A stretch of 39,545 bases of DNA from Paenalicyclobacillus ferrooxydans (GTDB taxonomy: Bacteria; Bacillota; Bacilli; Alicyclobacillales; Alicyclobacillaceae): assembly GCF_001399675.1 (NCBI RefSeq), contig NZ_LJCO01000059.1, forward strand, positions 1 through 39,545. The letters are read 5' to 3'. Below are positions 33,052 to 39,545 of this stretch, piece by piece. How positions within the stretch are numbered: the first letter of the stretch is position 1; each line of letters starts with the position of its first letter. Under the pieces are notes generated by a model, which saw only the letters and a program-made list of their open reading frames with translations, made no database searches and was not told the origin of the DNA. The translations under genes and the position numbers were made by a program.

Positions 33052-34254
33052 ATGAAAGTGACATTTCGTTGTGATGAACTCGTCAAAGTCCTGCGTGACA
33101 TTGTACGCGTGGTACCGAACTCGACAAACCGACCCGTACTCAAACACGTGCTGATCCGGGCAAATAAAGAGGATGATCGTGTCGATCTGTATGCAAGCAG
33201 TGAAGACATGTCGATACGACGCACGCTTTACGAGACAATTACGGATCCAGCAGTCACGATTGAAACTTCCGGCGCCTGCCTTTTACCGGCAAAGGAACTC
33301 TTTGAAATCGTGAAAAAGGCGATCGGCAATGTAGCAGTTCACGCTAATTCAACGAAAACAAAACTCGTTTTTGGCAAGACAAAGTACGAATTGGCGAGCT
33401 TAGAACCGGAACTTTTCACACCGTACACCAATGAAAATGATAACACCACGTCCGTCGTATTGTTGGCCCCCGAATTGCATCGGCTGTTGCGGCGTACCAC
33501 TTATGCAACAGCAAAAGGCCCTGCGCGACCCATTCTGACAGGGGTCCACTTGGCACTTGGAGAGTCCGTTTTGCAGGCCACGGCAACGGATGGCCTACGA
33601 CTCGCCGGGTTCGCGGTTCCATATCTGACAATCACCGGGGAACACCGAAGTTTGACCGTACCAGCAGCCCTGTTAGACAAGGTGGCTCTCGGGTTGCCAG
33701 CGCACGATGACGATGAGGAAACCACGCTGGTTTTGAGCTCAAGTTCGCTCATTGTGTCTTGGGATGACGACTCATACCGTATGGTGATTCGTGCACTTGA
33801 CGGGAACTACCCCGACACGTCACGTATTATTCCGCATAACCCGCTATACCGAATTAAGGTAGACCGACAGGAGTTACTGGAGGCGTGTGAACGCGTGTCG
33901 ATCTTGTCTGAAACGGAGCATCAACGGGCACAGTTCGAATTCACGCCAGAAAGACTGACGCTTACCGCAATTTCATCACAGTACGGGAATGCGAGAGACA
34001 CGGTGGAAGTGAAAAACGCTTCGATCGACAAAGCGATTGCGCTGTGGTGCAACATTCATTACTGGATAACACTGCTTCGCTCATTTGAAGGCATTGAACA
34101 AATTGAGGTAGGTCTTGTAGAAGCGAATCAACCGTTTACGGTCAACCCCGTTGGTGAAACAGGCCTATGCCTGATTGCTCCAATGGCGAATTCTACAGCG
34201 GTGTCGAAGGAAACTGCAAGTACAGAACCAACAGATGAACGTGTGAGTGCCTGA
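33052..34254 (+). CDS. dnaN: Sliding clamp (DNA polymerase III beta subunit) paralogue
   Basis: A 400-residue protein starting M-K-V-T-F-R-C-D-E-L-V-K-V-L. It has the three-domain repeat length of beta clamps, with the recognisable second-domain motif A-T-A-T-D-G-L-R-L-A-G and, in the third domain, the long strand before L-C-L-I-A-P-M, where host clamps read L-I-x-P-(M/V). It ends with a short Thr/Ser/Glu-rich tail not usual for host DnaN. Clamps tether polymerase to DNA. Being in the same block as SSB and the primase zinc finger, it probably serves replication or repair of the element, and may divert host polymerase. Confidence 0.88.
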   Translation: MKVTFRCDELVKVLRDIVRVVPNSTNRPVLKHVLIRANKEDDRVDLYASSEDMSIRRTLYETITDPAVTIETSGACLLPAKELFEIVKKAIGNVAVHANSTKTKLVFGKTKYELASLEPELFTPYTNENDNTTSVVLLAPELHRLLRRTTYATAKGPARPILTGVHLALGESVLQATATDGLRLAGFAVPYLTITGEHRSLTVPAALLDKVALGLPAHDDDEETTLVLSSSSLIVSWDDDSYRMVIRALDGNYPDTSRIIPHNPLYRIKVDRQELLEACERVSILSETEHQRAQFEFTPERLTLTAISSQYGNARDTVEVKNASIDKAIALWCNIHYWITLLRSFEGIEQIEVGLVEANQPFTVNPVGETGLCLIAPMANSTAVSKETASTEPTDERVSA

Positions 34255-34276
34255 GCCAATAATCCAGTAACTCGAA

Positions 34277-34314
34277 GGGAGGAAGTCCCCTTGCTTCATT
34301 GAGGGGACACTCCC
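34277..34314 (+). repeat. Intercistronic hairpin involving a Shine-Dalgarno-like GGGAGG
   Basis: GTCCCCT (34285-34291) pairs with AGGGGAC (34302-34308), and outside it GGGA (34277-34280), part of GAAGGGAGG, can pair with TCCC (34311-34314). A perfect 7-bp inner stem with 10-nt loop. It lies 27 bases upstream of the ArdC-like start. Confidence 0.6.
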
Positions 34315-34340
34315 TCGGTGATACTTGGGGACGTTCATGC

Positions 34341-35183
34341 ATGAATGACAAGGTCAAAGATGCGCTCGTGCGGTTAGAGCAGGGAATTGAATCTTTGCTA
34401 GATACCGAACAGTGGAAACGGTACTTGATGTTTCAAAGCCGATTCCACACTTACAGCTTCCACAACGCCCTACTGATTTTCATTCAAAAACCGGACGCAA
34501 CCATGGTTGCTGGTTTTCAACAGTGGAAAGAGATGAGGCGCTTCGTTCGCAAGGGTGAGCGTGGCATTTCAATTCTTGCTCCAATGTTCCGCACAAAAAT
34601 TGAGGATGAAGCACCGCCAGGTGTGGAAGAAACCGCCGTAGGTGAAGAAGCCAAACGCAAAGTTCTGTACGGGTTTCGTCCTGTGTATGTCTGGGACGTA
34701 ACGCAAACAGACGGTGAACCGATTCCAACCGTCGATGTACCCGTCATCATGGACGGACACACGGGATGGTATGAATCGTTGCGGCAAGCCTGTCCCTTTC
34801 CTCTCTGTGAAGTACATGAAATGGAGAGTGGGGCGCTCGGTTCCTTTAACCATCGAACTCGCTCTATCGAGATTGTCGAGACGCTACCTGAAGCACAAAA
34901 GGCAAAGGTACTCATTCACGAATGGGCGCACGGGCTGTTGCACAGCTTGGGGGATCGACCTGAGAGAGAAACACGAGAACTTGAAGCCGAGTCAACCGCG
35001 TTTGTCGTCGCGAGTGCACTTGGTTTCGATACGGCAGATTACTCTTTTGGCTACATTGTGGGCTGGAGAGGCGAAGAAGCCGTACAGACGCTCAAAGCGT
35101 GTGGAACACGAATCCAAAAAGCAGCCGACACCATTTTGTCCACGTTACAGCTAGAGCCAAGTGTGAAAAAGGAGGCGGTGTAA
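34341..35183 (+). CDS. ArdC-like antirestriction protein (ssDNA-binding domain plus zinc peptidase motif)
   Basis: ATG at 34341 is preferred over an upstream TTG at 34299, which lies inside a hairpin. The 280-residue product has an ArdC-type N-terminal domain at ~10-82 (Y-S-F-H-N-A-L-L-I-F-I-Q-K-P-D-A-T-M-V-A-G-F-Q-Q-W...R-F-V-R-K-G-E-R-G-I-S-I-L-A-P), known to bind single-stranded DNA, then an insertion, and a zinc-peptidase-like domain with H-E-W-A-H (193-197) and Glu217 in L-E-A-E-S-T-A-F. ArdC-type proteins protect incoming plasmid DNA from restriction during conjugation. Its presence next to the plasmid's own R-M and replication genes fits a mobile element. Confidence 0.85.
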   Translation: MNDKVKDALVRLEQGIESLLDTEQWKRYLMFQSRFHTYSFHNALLIFIQKPDATMVAGFQQWKEMRRFVRKGERGISILAPMFRTKIEDEAPPGVEETAVGEEAKRKVLYGFRPVYVWDVTQTDGEPIPTVDVPVIMDGHTGWYESLRQACPFPLCEVHEMESGALGSFNHRTRSIEIVETLPEAQKAKVLIHEWAHGLLHSLGDRPERETRELEAESTAFVVASALGFDTADYSFGYIVGWRGEEAVQTLKACGTRIQKAADTILSTLQLEPSVKKEAV

Positions 35184-35240
35184 ATTCAGGCGGAAGTGTT
35201 AAGCGTCGAACGTGGTTGGTTATTGAATGGCGAGGACGAC

Positions 35241-35597
35241 ATGGCGAAATCGACACATCGTTCCTATCGAGCGATACCTGACGTCTGGCATCGGTGTAAA
35301 GGTTTGGTGACGCTGACAACGGTACGAGTTGTGATACTCAGCTACCAAATCGATGACCCGAAGTGGGAATACGCTGCGGTCATCGTAAACAACGGTTCGG
35401 TTCAAGCAGCGTATGTAACCTTTGACGTTACGGACATGGATCGGAATCCTCTCTTTGCCCTGAAATTCATGCAACGGTTTGAGTGCGAGTATCCAACGAT
35501 GGAAATGGCCAAGCAGGCGATTACGCAGTCACAGTGCTTCAAGCCTGTGTCTGACCATGACCTTCTCGAGCGCTTGAAAATTGACTTAATTCGTTGA
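35241..35597 (+). CDS. Hypothetical protein, 118 aa
   Basis: ATG at 35241 has GAGGA close upstream; an earlier start at 35196 is possible but lacks one. The product M-A-K-S-T-H-R-S-Y-R-A-I-P-D-V-W is mixed alpha/beta, with strands L-T-T-V-R-V-V-I-L-S-Y and Y-A-A-V-I-V-N-N-G, and a helix E-M-A-K-Q-A-I-T. I do not recognise a family. It lies 57 bases after the ArdC-like gene in the same direction. Confidence 0.5.
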   Translation: MAKSTHRSYRAIPDVWHRCKGLVTLTTVRVVILSYQIDDPKWEYAAVIVNNGSVQAAYVTFDVTDMDRNPLFALKFMQRFECEYPTMEMAKQAITQSQCFKPVSDHDLLERLKIDLIR

Positions 35598-35610
35598 ACT
35601 GACATGCGAA

Positions 35611-35653
35611 ACCCACTGCACTGGGTGAATTTATCCACCTGGTGCAGCTGGGT
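35611..35653 (+). repeat. Long hairpin before the RadC gene
   Basis: The arm 35611-35627 (ACCCACTGCACTGGGTG) pairs with 35635-35653 over 17 pairs with two G-U pairs and one bulged C; the loop is AATTTAT. GGAGG of the RadC ribosome-binding site begins 8 bases after it. No T-run, so a regulatory or processing structure is likelier than a terminator. Confidence 0.6.
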
Positions 35654-35674
35654 GGAGTATGGAGGAATGAACAA

Positions 35675-36118
35675 TTGGCAGCCATAAACGTGGTTCGAAT
35701 TGAACTGATTAAAGAACGGAACTTCAAGTATTCAGGGAGTCGGCAAATCCGCTGTGCAGATGATGCTGCAAATATCCTGTTTGAATACATCGGTAACACC
35801 GACCGCGAAGAATTTGTCGTGATGGTGCTTTCGACCAAACACTATGTAAACGCGTTAAACACCGTCAGTATCGGATCGCTTGACGCGTCTTTGGTCCACC
35901 CTCGCGAAGTGTTTAAACCAGCAATTCTGGCCAATGCGTCAGATATCATCGTTGGTCACAATCATCCCAGTGGAGATCCGACTGCAAGCCCTGAAGACAC
36001 CGCGGTTACGCGGCGGTTGGTAGAGGCTGGTCGAACGCTTGGAATCGATGTGTTGGACCACATCATTGTTGGAGATTCGGGGAGGTTTACGAGTTTAAAA
36101 GCACAGGGACTACTTTAA
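35675..36118 (+). CDS. radC: RadC-family JAB-domain protein
   Basis: The TTG at 35675, nine bases after GGAGG, gives a 147-residue product beginning (M)AAINVVRIELIKERN; the GTG at 35642 lies inside a hairpin and is less likely. It has the RadC signature H95-N-H97-P-S-G-D, with Ser105 and Asp108 completing the JAMM metal site, and lacks the helix-hairpin-helix N-terminus of chromosomal RadC. Plasmid and phage RadC proteins of this short kind are common in antirestriction and repair clusters; the substrate is not known. Confidence 0.88.
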   Translation: MAAINVVRIELIKERNFKYSGSRQIRCADDAANILFEYIGNTDREEFVVMVLSTKHYVNALNTVSIGSLDASLVHPREVFKPAILANASDIIVGHNHPSGDPTASPEDTAVTRRLVEAGRTLGIDVLDHIIVGDSGRFTSLKAQGLL

Positions 36119-36155
36119 TCAGCCGTCCAAATTGATAACTGTATAACAGATATGC

Positions 36156-36226
36156 GAAGGAGGTGACCCTCCGTCTTGTTCGATTGGGGCGGAGGGGGTA
36201 CCTCGTGTTCCAGCGATAAGACGTGA
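36156..36226 (+). promoter_or_regulatory. Perfect Shine-Dalgarno, possible 16-codon leader peptide and hairpin before the DUF6094 gene
   Basis: GAAGGAGGTGA (36156-36166) is a near-perfect SD but has no gene start near it. A TTG at 36176 opens a frame of 16 codons, MFDWGGGGTSCSSDKT, ending in TGA at 36224, just before the methyltransferase start. CCCTCCG (36167-36173) pairs with CGGAGGG (36190-36196), and AGG (36161-36163) of the SD with CCT (36201-36203). Confidence 0.45.
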
Positions 36227-36234
36227 AGGGACAA

Positions 36235-37290
36235 ATGCGAACTGAAGGAATCTCAAAAATGGGGTATTACCCAACGCCTCGTTCCATGGTGGCGAAAATT
36301 CTTGGTCGGCTTCAGATGACCGAACCTGCGCGATTCTTCGACCCTTGTTGCGGAGAGGGGGATGCACTGGGCCAAATTGGCGCGGCATCACCCAGATCTA
36401 TGACATACGGAGTTGAAATTGACGGCCATCGCGCAGGAGCTGCAAAAGAGAAATTAAATCATGTCCTGCACTGTGGATATGAGCGGGCACGTGTTGAGGT
36501 AGCAAGTATGCAGCTGCTCTTTCTCAATCCGCCCTATGACGCACATTCTGGTCTGGGGGGGTTAGAGATGCGCAAGGAGCTCATCTTTCTGCGAGATTTG
36601 TCCAAACAACTGGCTCCAGATGGTGTGCTTGTATTCGTCATTCCACGCTATACGCTTGGCACGGAGATGGTGAACGCACTGTTTCACCGTTTCACGAACT
36701 TGGCTGTATATCGATTTGATGACGATGAATACCAGGCATTTCGCCAAGTGGTCGTCTTTGGTCAACGGCGCAAGAAGAATTTGACGAGCGCGAAGGAGTT
36801 GTCTGATGCGGATCGTCAAATGAAAAACGAGATGCTCATTTACGGGAAAGACATGGAACAACACATGCCATATTTGGATGAATCGGATGGACGGATGTGG
36901 TTCGTTCCGCCCGCAGCCAATATCGAGGTACCCATTTTATTTCGTGGCTACGTGCTTGATGAAGCGGAGTTACGCCTGGATTTGGCGCAGTCTGACGTCT
37001 TTCGAATTGCAGACAATATGCTCATGTCAACGGACGTACAAGCTTCCCTAAAACGTCCCTTACTGCCGTTTCGCCGAACGCACATGGCTACACTAATTTC
37101 AGCTGGCGCGCTGAACGGTGCCGTCGGATTTGGACAGCATCGCCATATGGTTGTGGGGATGACAAGGAAAATTGTCAATCGAGACATTGTAAGAAATGAA
37201 GATGGTTCGGAGACTGTGATTGATACCGAGTCGTACATCACTGCAGTTCGAACCATTCAGCCAGATGGAACGATTCTTGACTTACAGTAA
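36235..37290 (+). CDS. DUF6094-type SAM-dependent DNA methyltransferase-like protein
   Basis: The ATG at 36235 is chosen since M-R-T-E-G-I-S-K-M-G-Y-Y-P-T-P is the usual beginning of this family; a GTG at 36223 is possible. In 351 residues it has the motif I-like F-F-D-P-C-C-G-E-G-D-A-L (34-45), an acidic G-V-E-I-D (59-63) and the catalytic N-P-P-Y-D (98-102) of N6-adenine methyltransferases. No target-recognition domain is obvious. In mobile elements such genes often precede an SNF2-type helicase, as here. It may be an orphan methylase protecting element DNA. Confidence 0.78.
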   Translation: MRTEGISKMGYYPTPRSMVAKILGRLQMTEPARFFDPCCGEGDALGQIGAASPRSMTYGVEIDGHRAGAAKEKLNHVLHCGYERARVEVASMQLLFLNPPYDAHSGLGGLEMRKELIFLRDLSKQLAPDGVLVFVIPRYTLGTEMVNALFHRFTNLAVYRFDDDEYQAFRQVVVFGQRRKKNLTSAKELSDADRQMKNEMLIYGKDMEQHMPYLDESDGRMWFVPPAANIEVPILFRGYVLDEAELRLDLAQSDVFRIADNMLMSTDVQASLKRPLLPFRRTHMATLISAGALNGAVGFGQHRHMVVGMTRKIVNRDIVRNEDGSETVIDTESYITAVRTIQPDGTILDLQ

Positions 37291-37300
37291 CCCATCATAA

Positions 37301-37362
37301 AGGAGGCGAAGGCCCCGGTGCACCATTTTTCCGGGGCGATTGCCTCCCTGGAGATGGTGTAG
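37301..37362 (+). promoter_or_regulatory. SD-enclosing hairpin with possible 14-codon leader peptide before the helicase gene
   Basis: GGAGGC (37302-37307), the core of an AAAGGAGG, pairs perfectly with GCCTCC (37342-37347), and GCCCCGG (37312-37318) with CCGGGGC (37331-37337) inside it. A GTG at 37318, 11 bases after the SD, opens MHHFSGAIASLEMV and stops at TAG (37360-37362), 13 bases before the helicase start. The hairpin would hide this SD. Confidence 0.5.
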
Positions 37363-37375
37363 CTGGGGTATATGA

Positions 37376-39545
37376 ATGAAGATACTATCCTACCAGGATG
37401 ACAACAATCATATTGAGGCTGCCGTACACATGGTAGTGACTCGAAAGAATGTCGACAAGAACGCAGAGGATTTGATTGCGGTTGGGCTCATTGACCTGGA
37501 TAGTCCAACGCGGGCTCTTGTTGCACATGCCATCAAAGGTGACCGATTGCGTTTGAAGTGGAATCGTCAATCGTTTAGCTCTGACCTGATTTATACGGAG
37601 AAATACGGATACCGGTTTGTTGCCCGACCTATTGGTAAGCTCACGCATGCCATTGTGCTGCATAAAGCTGCAGTCGATGAACAACTGGAATCTGGGATGT
37701 CGCGCATTATCATCGTTCCACAAGGGGGCGATGTGGCGGATTTGTTTCTACGACGTTTCGCCAGTGATTTCAACCTGCCGTATGTGCAGGGATGGAAAGA
37801 CGTCATCTGGCAGGTTTGTCGTGAACAAGACTATGTGCAAGATCTCTCTGTTTGGACGGATCCAAGTGTTCCACAGTGGCAAGGGCTCAAGGCTTTTGAG
37901 TTGTCTGATGAATTTACTGAGGAACGGGCGAAGGAGATACTTGGACATCTCCTAGCTGAAAGAAGAATTGAGTTGCCATCGGGCGTTACAGATACGCCGC
38001 CTCTTTCAGAGGCATTACGCCCCGATGACAATGGCGAGTACCAGGTCATTGACTATTTGCAGACATTCGCGCCTCATCTTGCGACAACCATCGAGGATTT
38101 GGCTGCGCCGGCTCATGACCTGGATCGGCCAATTGACCAAGCTATCGCACAGATGCAAAGGGTTCCATTCCCGGCACAGGCACATACCGTTCAGGCAATC
38201 TTGAACGGTTTTGATGCAAACAAGGGAATTATCGCCTCGTCGGATATGGGAACCGGGAAGTCGATTATCAGTTTGGCTGTAGCAAATGCACTAGCTAATC
38301 AATCAAAGCATGGATTTGCCGTACTTCTGCTGGTTCCCGGGATCACGATACCGAAATGGGTTCGGGACGAGATTGGCCGCACATTACCGCAGGCCAAAGT
38401 TACGGTCATTGAGAGTTGGAAGGATGTTGTTCGTTACCGGGACAAACGTGTACTAAGGGGGAACAAAGCACCGATTGAATTTATCTTGCTCTCCCGCGAT
38501 ACGGCAAAGCTTGGAATGACCAAAGCCCCGGCTCTGATTCACAAGGAACGCTCAGTCGTACCAAACAAGGCACGCTGGCATGAACGCTACACCTTGGCCT
38601 CCATGATTGAGGACGTATGGCTGTGTCCAGAATGTGGTGGGATTCAGCAGAAGCATACAAAGACTGCTGAAAAGGACGCTCGTAAGCATGATCACGAGGC
38701 CGATCAAATCGCTGAACGTAAGCTCGGCTTCAAGGATTTGGCGACTGGATTCAACTCGTATACAGCCTTATCCATCGGAAGTCGCAAGAGACAGCGGACT
38801 CAGTACGTATTTAAGAAATCGATAACCGAGTATCACTGCTCGGAGTGTGGCGCAAATCTAATGAGAGACGTCGTACCGGAATGGGAAACTGTGAGCGGAC
38901 TCAAACATCGGCGTCTGCAGCCAGCGTGGTTCATTCAGAAATACCTTCGTGGGTGGTTTGACTTGACTATTATCGATGAACTTCATCAGTACAAGTCAAA
39001 CAGTGGCCAAGGAGAAGCGATGGGAGCCATTGCGGGTGCGTCAAAACGGGTACTTGGACTGACAGGAACACTCAGCGATGGAAAAGCATCGAGTCTGTAT
39101 CACCTGCTCTGGCGTATTTGTCCGGCTGAAATGAAGGCGGATGGTCTTGACCATCGTTCCTTAAACAAGTTCGTTCATCTATACGGGACGATGGAACAAC
39201 GTGGTCGTTATTCAGAAGACGACGTAACATCGGCAGGAGGGTCCACCTCTCGCAAGGTGATCCTCAATCCTCCAAAAGAAGTTCCGGGTCTGTCGCCCAA
39301 ATTGTTTGTGAACCATTTGGCCGATAAAACGGTGTTTTTAGAGTTGGGAGATATGGGATTGCCCCTCGTAGAACTTGATGAACGGCCCGTCTTCATAGAC
39401 ATGGATGAAGACCACAAAGCAGCATATCAGGTGTTTCACAACGAACTTGAATCTGTGATGCGTCAGCAATATGCGATCGGAAACGCGAATGCATTCGCGA
39501 AATTTATCCCTTCCGTGGTGAACGCAGCCAATCAACCGCATGTCT
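37376..39545 (+). CDS. SNF2/DEAD-type helicase with two CxxC pairs, 5' part (runs off the window)
   Basis: The frame opens at ATG 37376 and stays open to the last base, so 723 codons of a longer protein are visible. Residues 1-~260 are an N-terminal domain I do not recognise (starts M-K-I-L-S-Y-Q-D-D-N-N). Motif I is S-S-D-M-G-T-G-K-S (288-296), motif Ia L-L-L-V-P-G-I-T-I-P-K-W, motif II I-I-D-E-L-H (532-537), motif III L-G-L-T-G-T-L. Between Ia and II is an insertion with Cys417-P-E-Cys420 and Cys488-S-E-Cys491, a probable zinc ribbon split by 67 residues. SNF2-type ATPases move along double-stranded DNA. It follows the DUF6094 methylase, a frequent pair in mobile elements. GGGG about 9 bases upstream serves as SD. 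Confidence 0.82.
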   Translation, partial: MKILSYQDDNNHIEAAVHMVVTRKNVDKNAEDLIAVGLIDLDSPTRALVAHAIKGDRLRLKWNRQSFSSDLIYTEKYGYRFVARPIGKLTHAIVLHKAAVDEQLESGMSRIIIVPQGGDVADLFLRRFASDFNLPYVQGWKDVIWQVCREQDYVQDLSVWTDPSVPQWQGLKAFELSDEFTEERAKEILGHLLAERRIELPSGVTDTPPLSEALRPDDNGEYQVIDYLQTFAPHLATTIEDLAAPAHDLDRPIDQAIAQMQRVPFPAQAHTVQAILNGFDANKGIIASSDMGTGKSIISLAVANALANQSKHGFAVLLLVPGITIPKWVRDEIGRTLPQAKVTVIESWKDVVRYRDKRVLRGNKAPIEFILLSRDTAKLGMTKAPALIHKERSVVPNKARWHERYTLASMIEDVWLCPECGGIQQKHTKTAEKDARKHDHEADQIAERKLGFKDLATGFNSYTALSIGSRKRQRTQYVFKKSITEYHCSECGANLMRDVVPEWETVSGLKHRRLQPAWFIQKYLRGWFDLTIIDELHQYKSNSGQGEAMGAIAGASKRVLGLTGTLSDGKASSLYHLLWRICPAEMKADGLDHRSLNKFVHLYGTMEQRGRYSEDDVTSAGGSTSRKVILNPPKEVPGLSPKLFVNHLADKTVFLELGDMGLPLVELDERPVFIDMDEDHKAAYQVFHNELESVMRQQYAIGNANAFAKFIPSVVNAANQPHV

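Noticed and set aside
1-39545. CRISPR arrays, tRNA or rRNA genes, and insertion sequences
   Set aside because: No regularly spaced direct repeats, no tRNA-like cloverleaf or rRNA sequence, and no transposase-like protein were found.

Overview
The window looks like part of a large, probably conjugative plasmid, or a plasmid-like integrative element, from a Gram-positive bacterium of the Bacillota. Almost every real gene has a strong Shine-Dalgarno sequence of the AAAGGAGG type, GTG and TTG starts are common, and one textbook housekeeping promoter is visible. I cannot name the genus from sequence alone. No rRNA or tRNA gene and no CRISPR array was seen, and the only chromosomal-type functions are duplicates of replication proteins.

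Layout, left to right. (1) 1-2.9 kb, maintenance: the end of a ParM-like actin ATPase, a ParR-like adaptor, a terminator, an unknown protein and a winged-helix protein resembling replication-relaxation proteins. (2) 3.1-10.5 kb, minus strand, conflict genes: a giant protein joining an alpha/beta-hydrolase (lipase-like) effector, a STAND-type NTPase and about 1,100 residues of helical repeats; then a toxin-antitoxin-like operon of an XRE/ImmA-IrrE regulator, a PIN-domain nuclease and a small basic protein. (3) 10.6-13.4 kb: a compact ubiquitin-like conjugation operon (multiubiquitin-type beta-grasp protein, E2, JAB-E1 fusion, DUF6527 metal-site protein) behind a good promoter. (4) 13.6-20.3 kb: a UvrD-type helicase with a cysteine/histidine-rich N-terminal extension and a second internal start, a YdjM-like membrane protein, a VirD4/TraG-like coupling ATPase and an S1-domain protein. 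(5) 20.6-25.7 kb: a tyrosine recombinase and a complete type III restriction-modification pair. (6) 25.7-27.0 kb: a non-coding stretch rich in inverted repeats, a candidate origin or transfer region. (7) 27-39.5 kb: a replication and DNA-processing block with a primase-type zinc finger, a Gp3-like recombination directionality factor family protein, SSB, a Rad50-like ATPase, two DUF4258-like proteins, a LysM membrane protein, a sliding-clamp paralogue, an ArdC-like antirestriction protein, RadC, a DUF6094 methyltransferase and the start of an SNF2-type helicase, with several short unknown genes between them.

How the parts fit: the element appears to bring its own partitioning, DNA processing and coupling machinery, an antirestriction protein for entry into new hosts, and four separate predicted conflict systems (lipase-STAND, XRE/ImmA-PIN, ubiquitin-like conjugation, type III R-M). 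The relaxase, the VirB4-like ATPase and a replication initiator are not in this window.

The most interesting items are the ubiquitin-like operon and its Ubl without a terminal Gly-Gly, the lipase-STAND protein with an apparently non-canonical start codon, the three-gene PIN operon, the dual-start zinc-finger helicase, and a set of intercistronic hairpins in the right-hand block, two of which enclose orphan Shine-Dalgarno sequences and possible leader peptides. All functional statements are inferences from sequence motifs read by eye; no database search was run.
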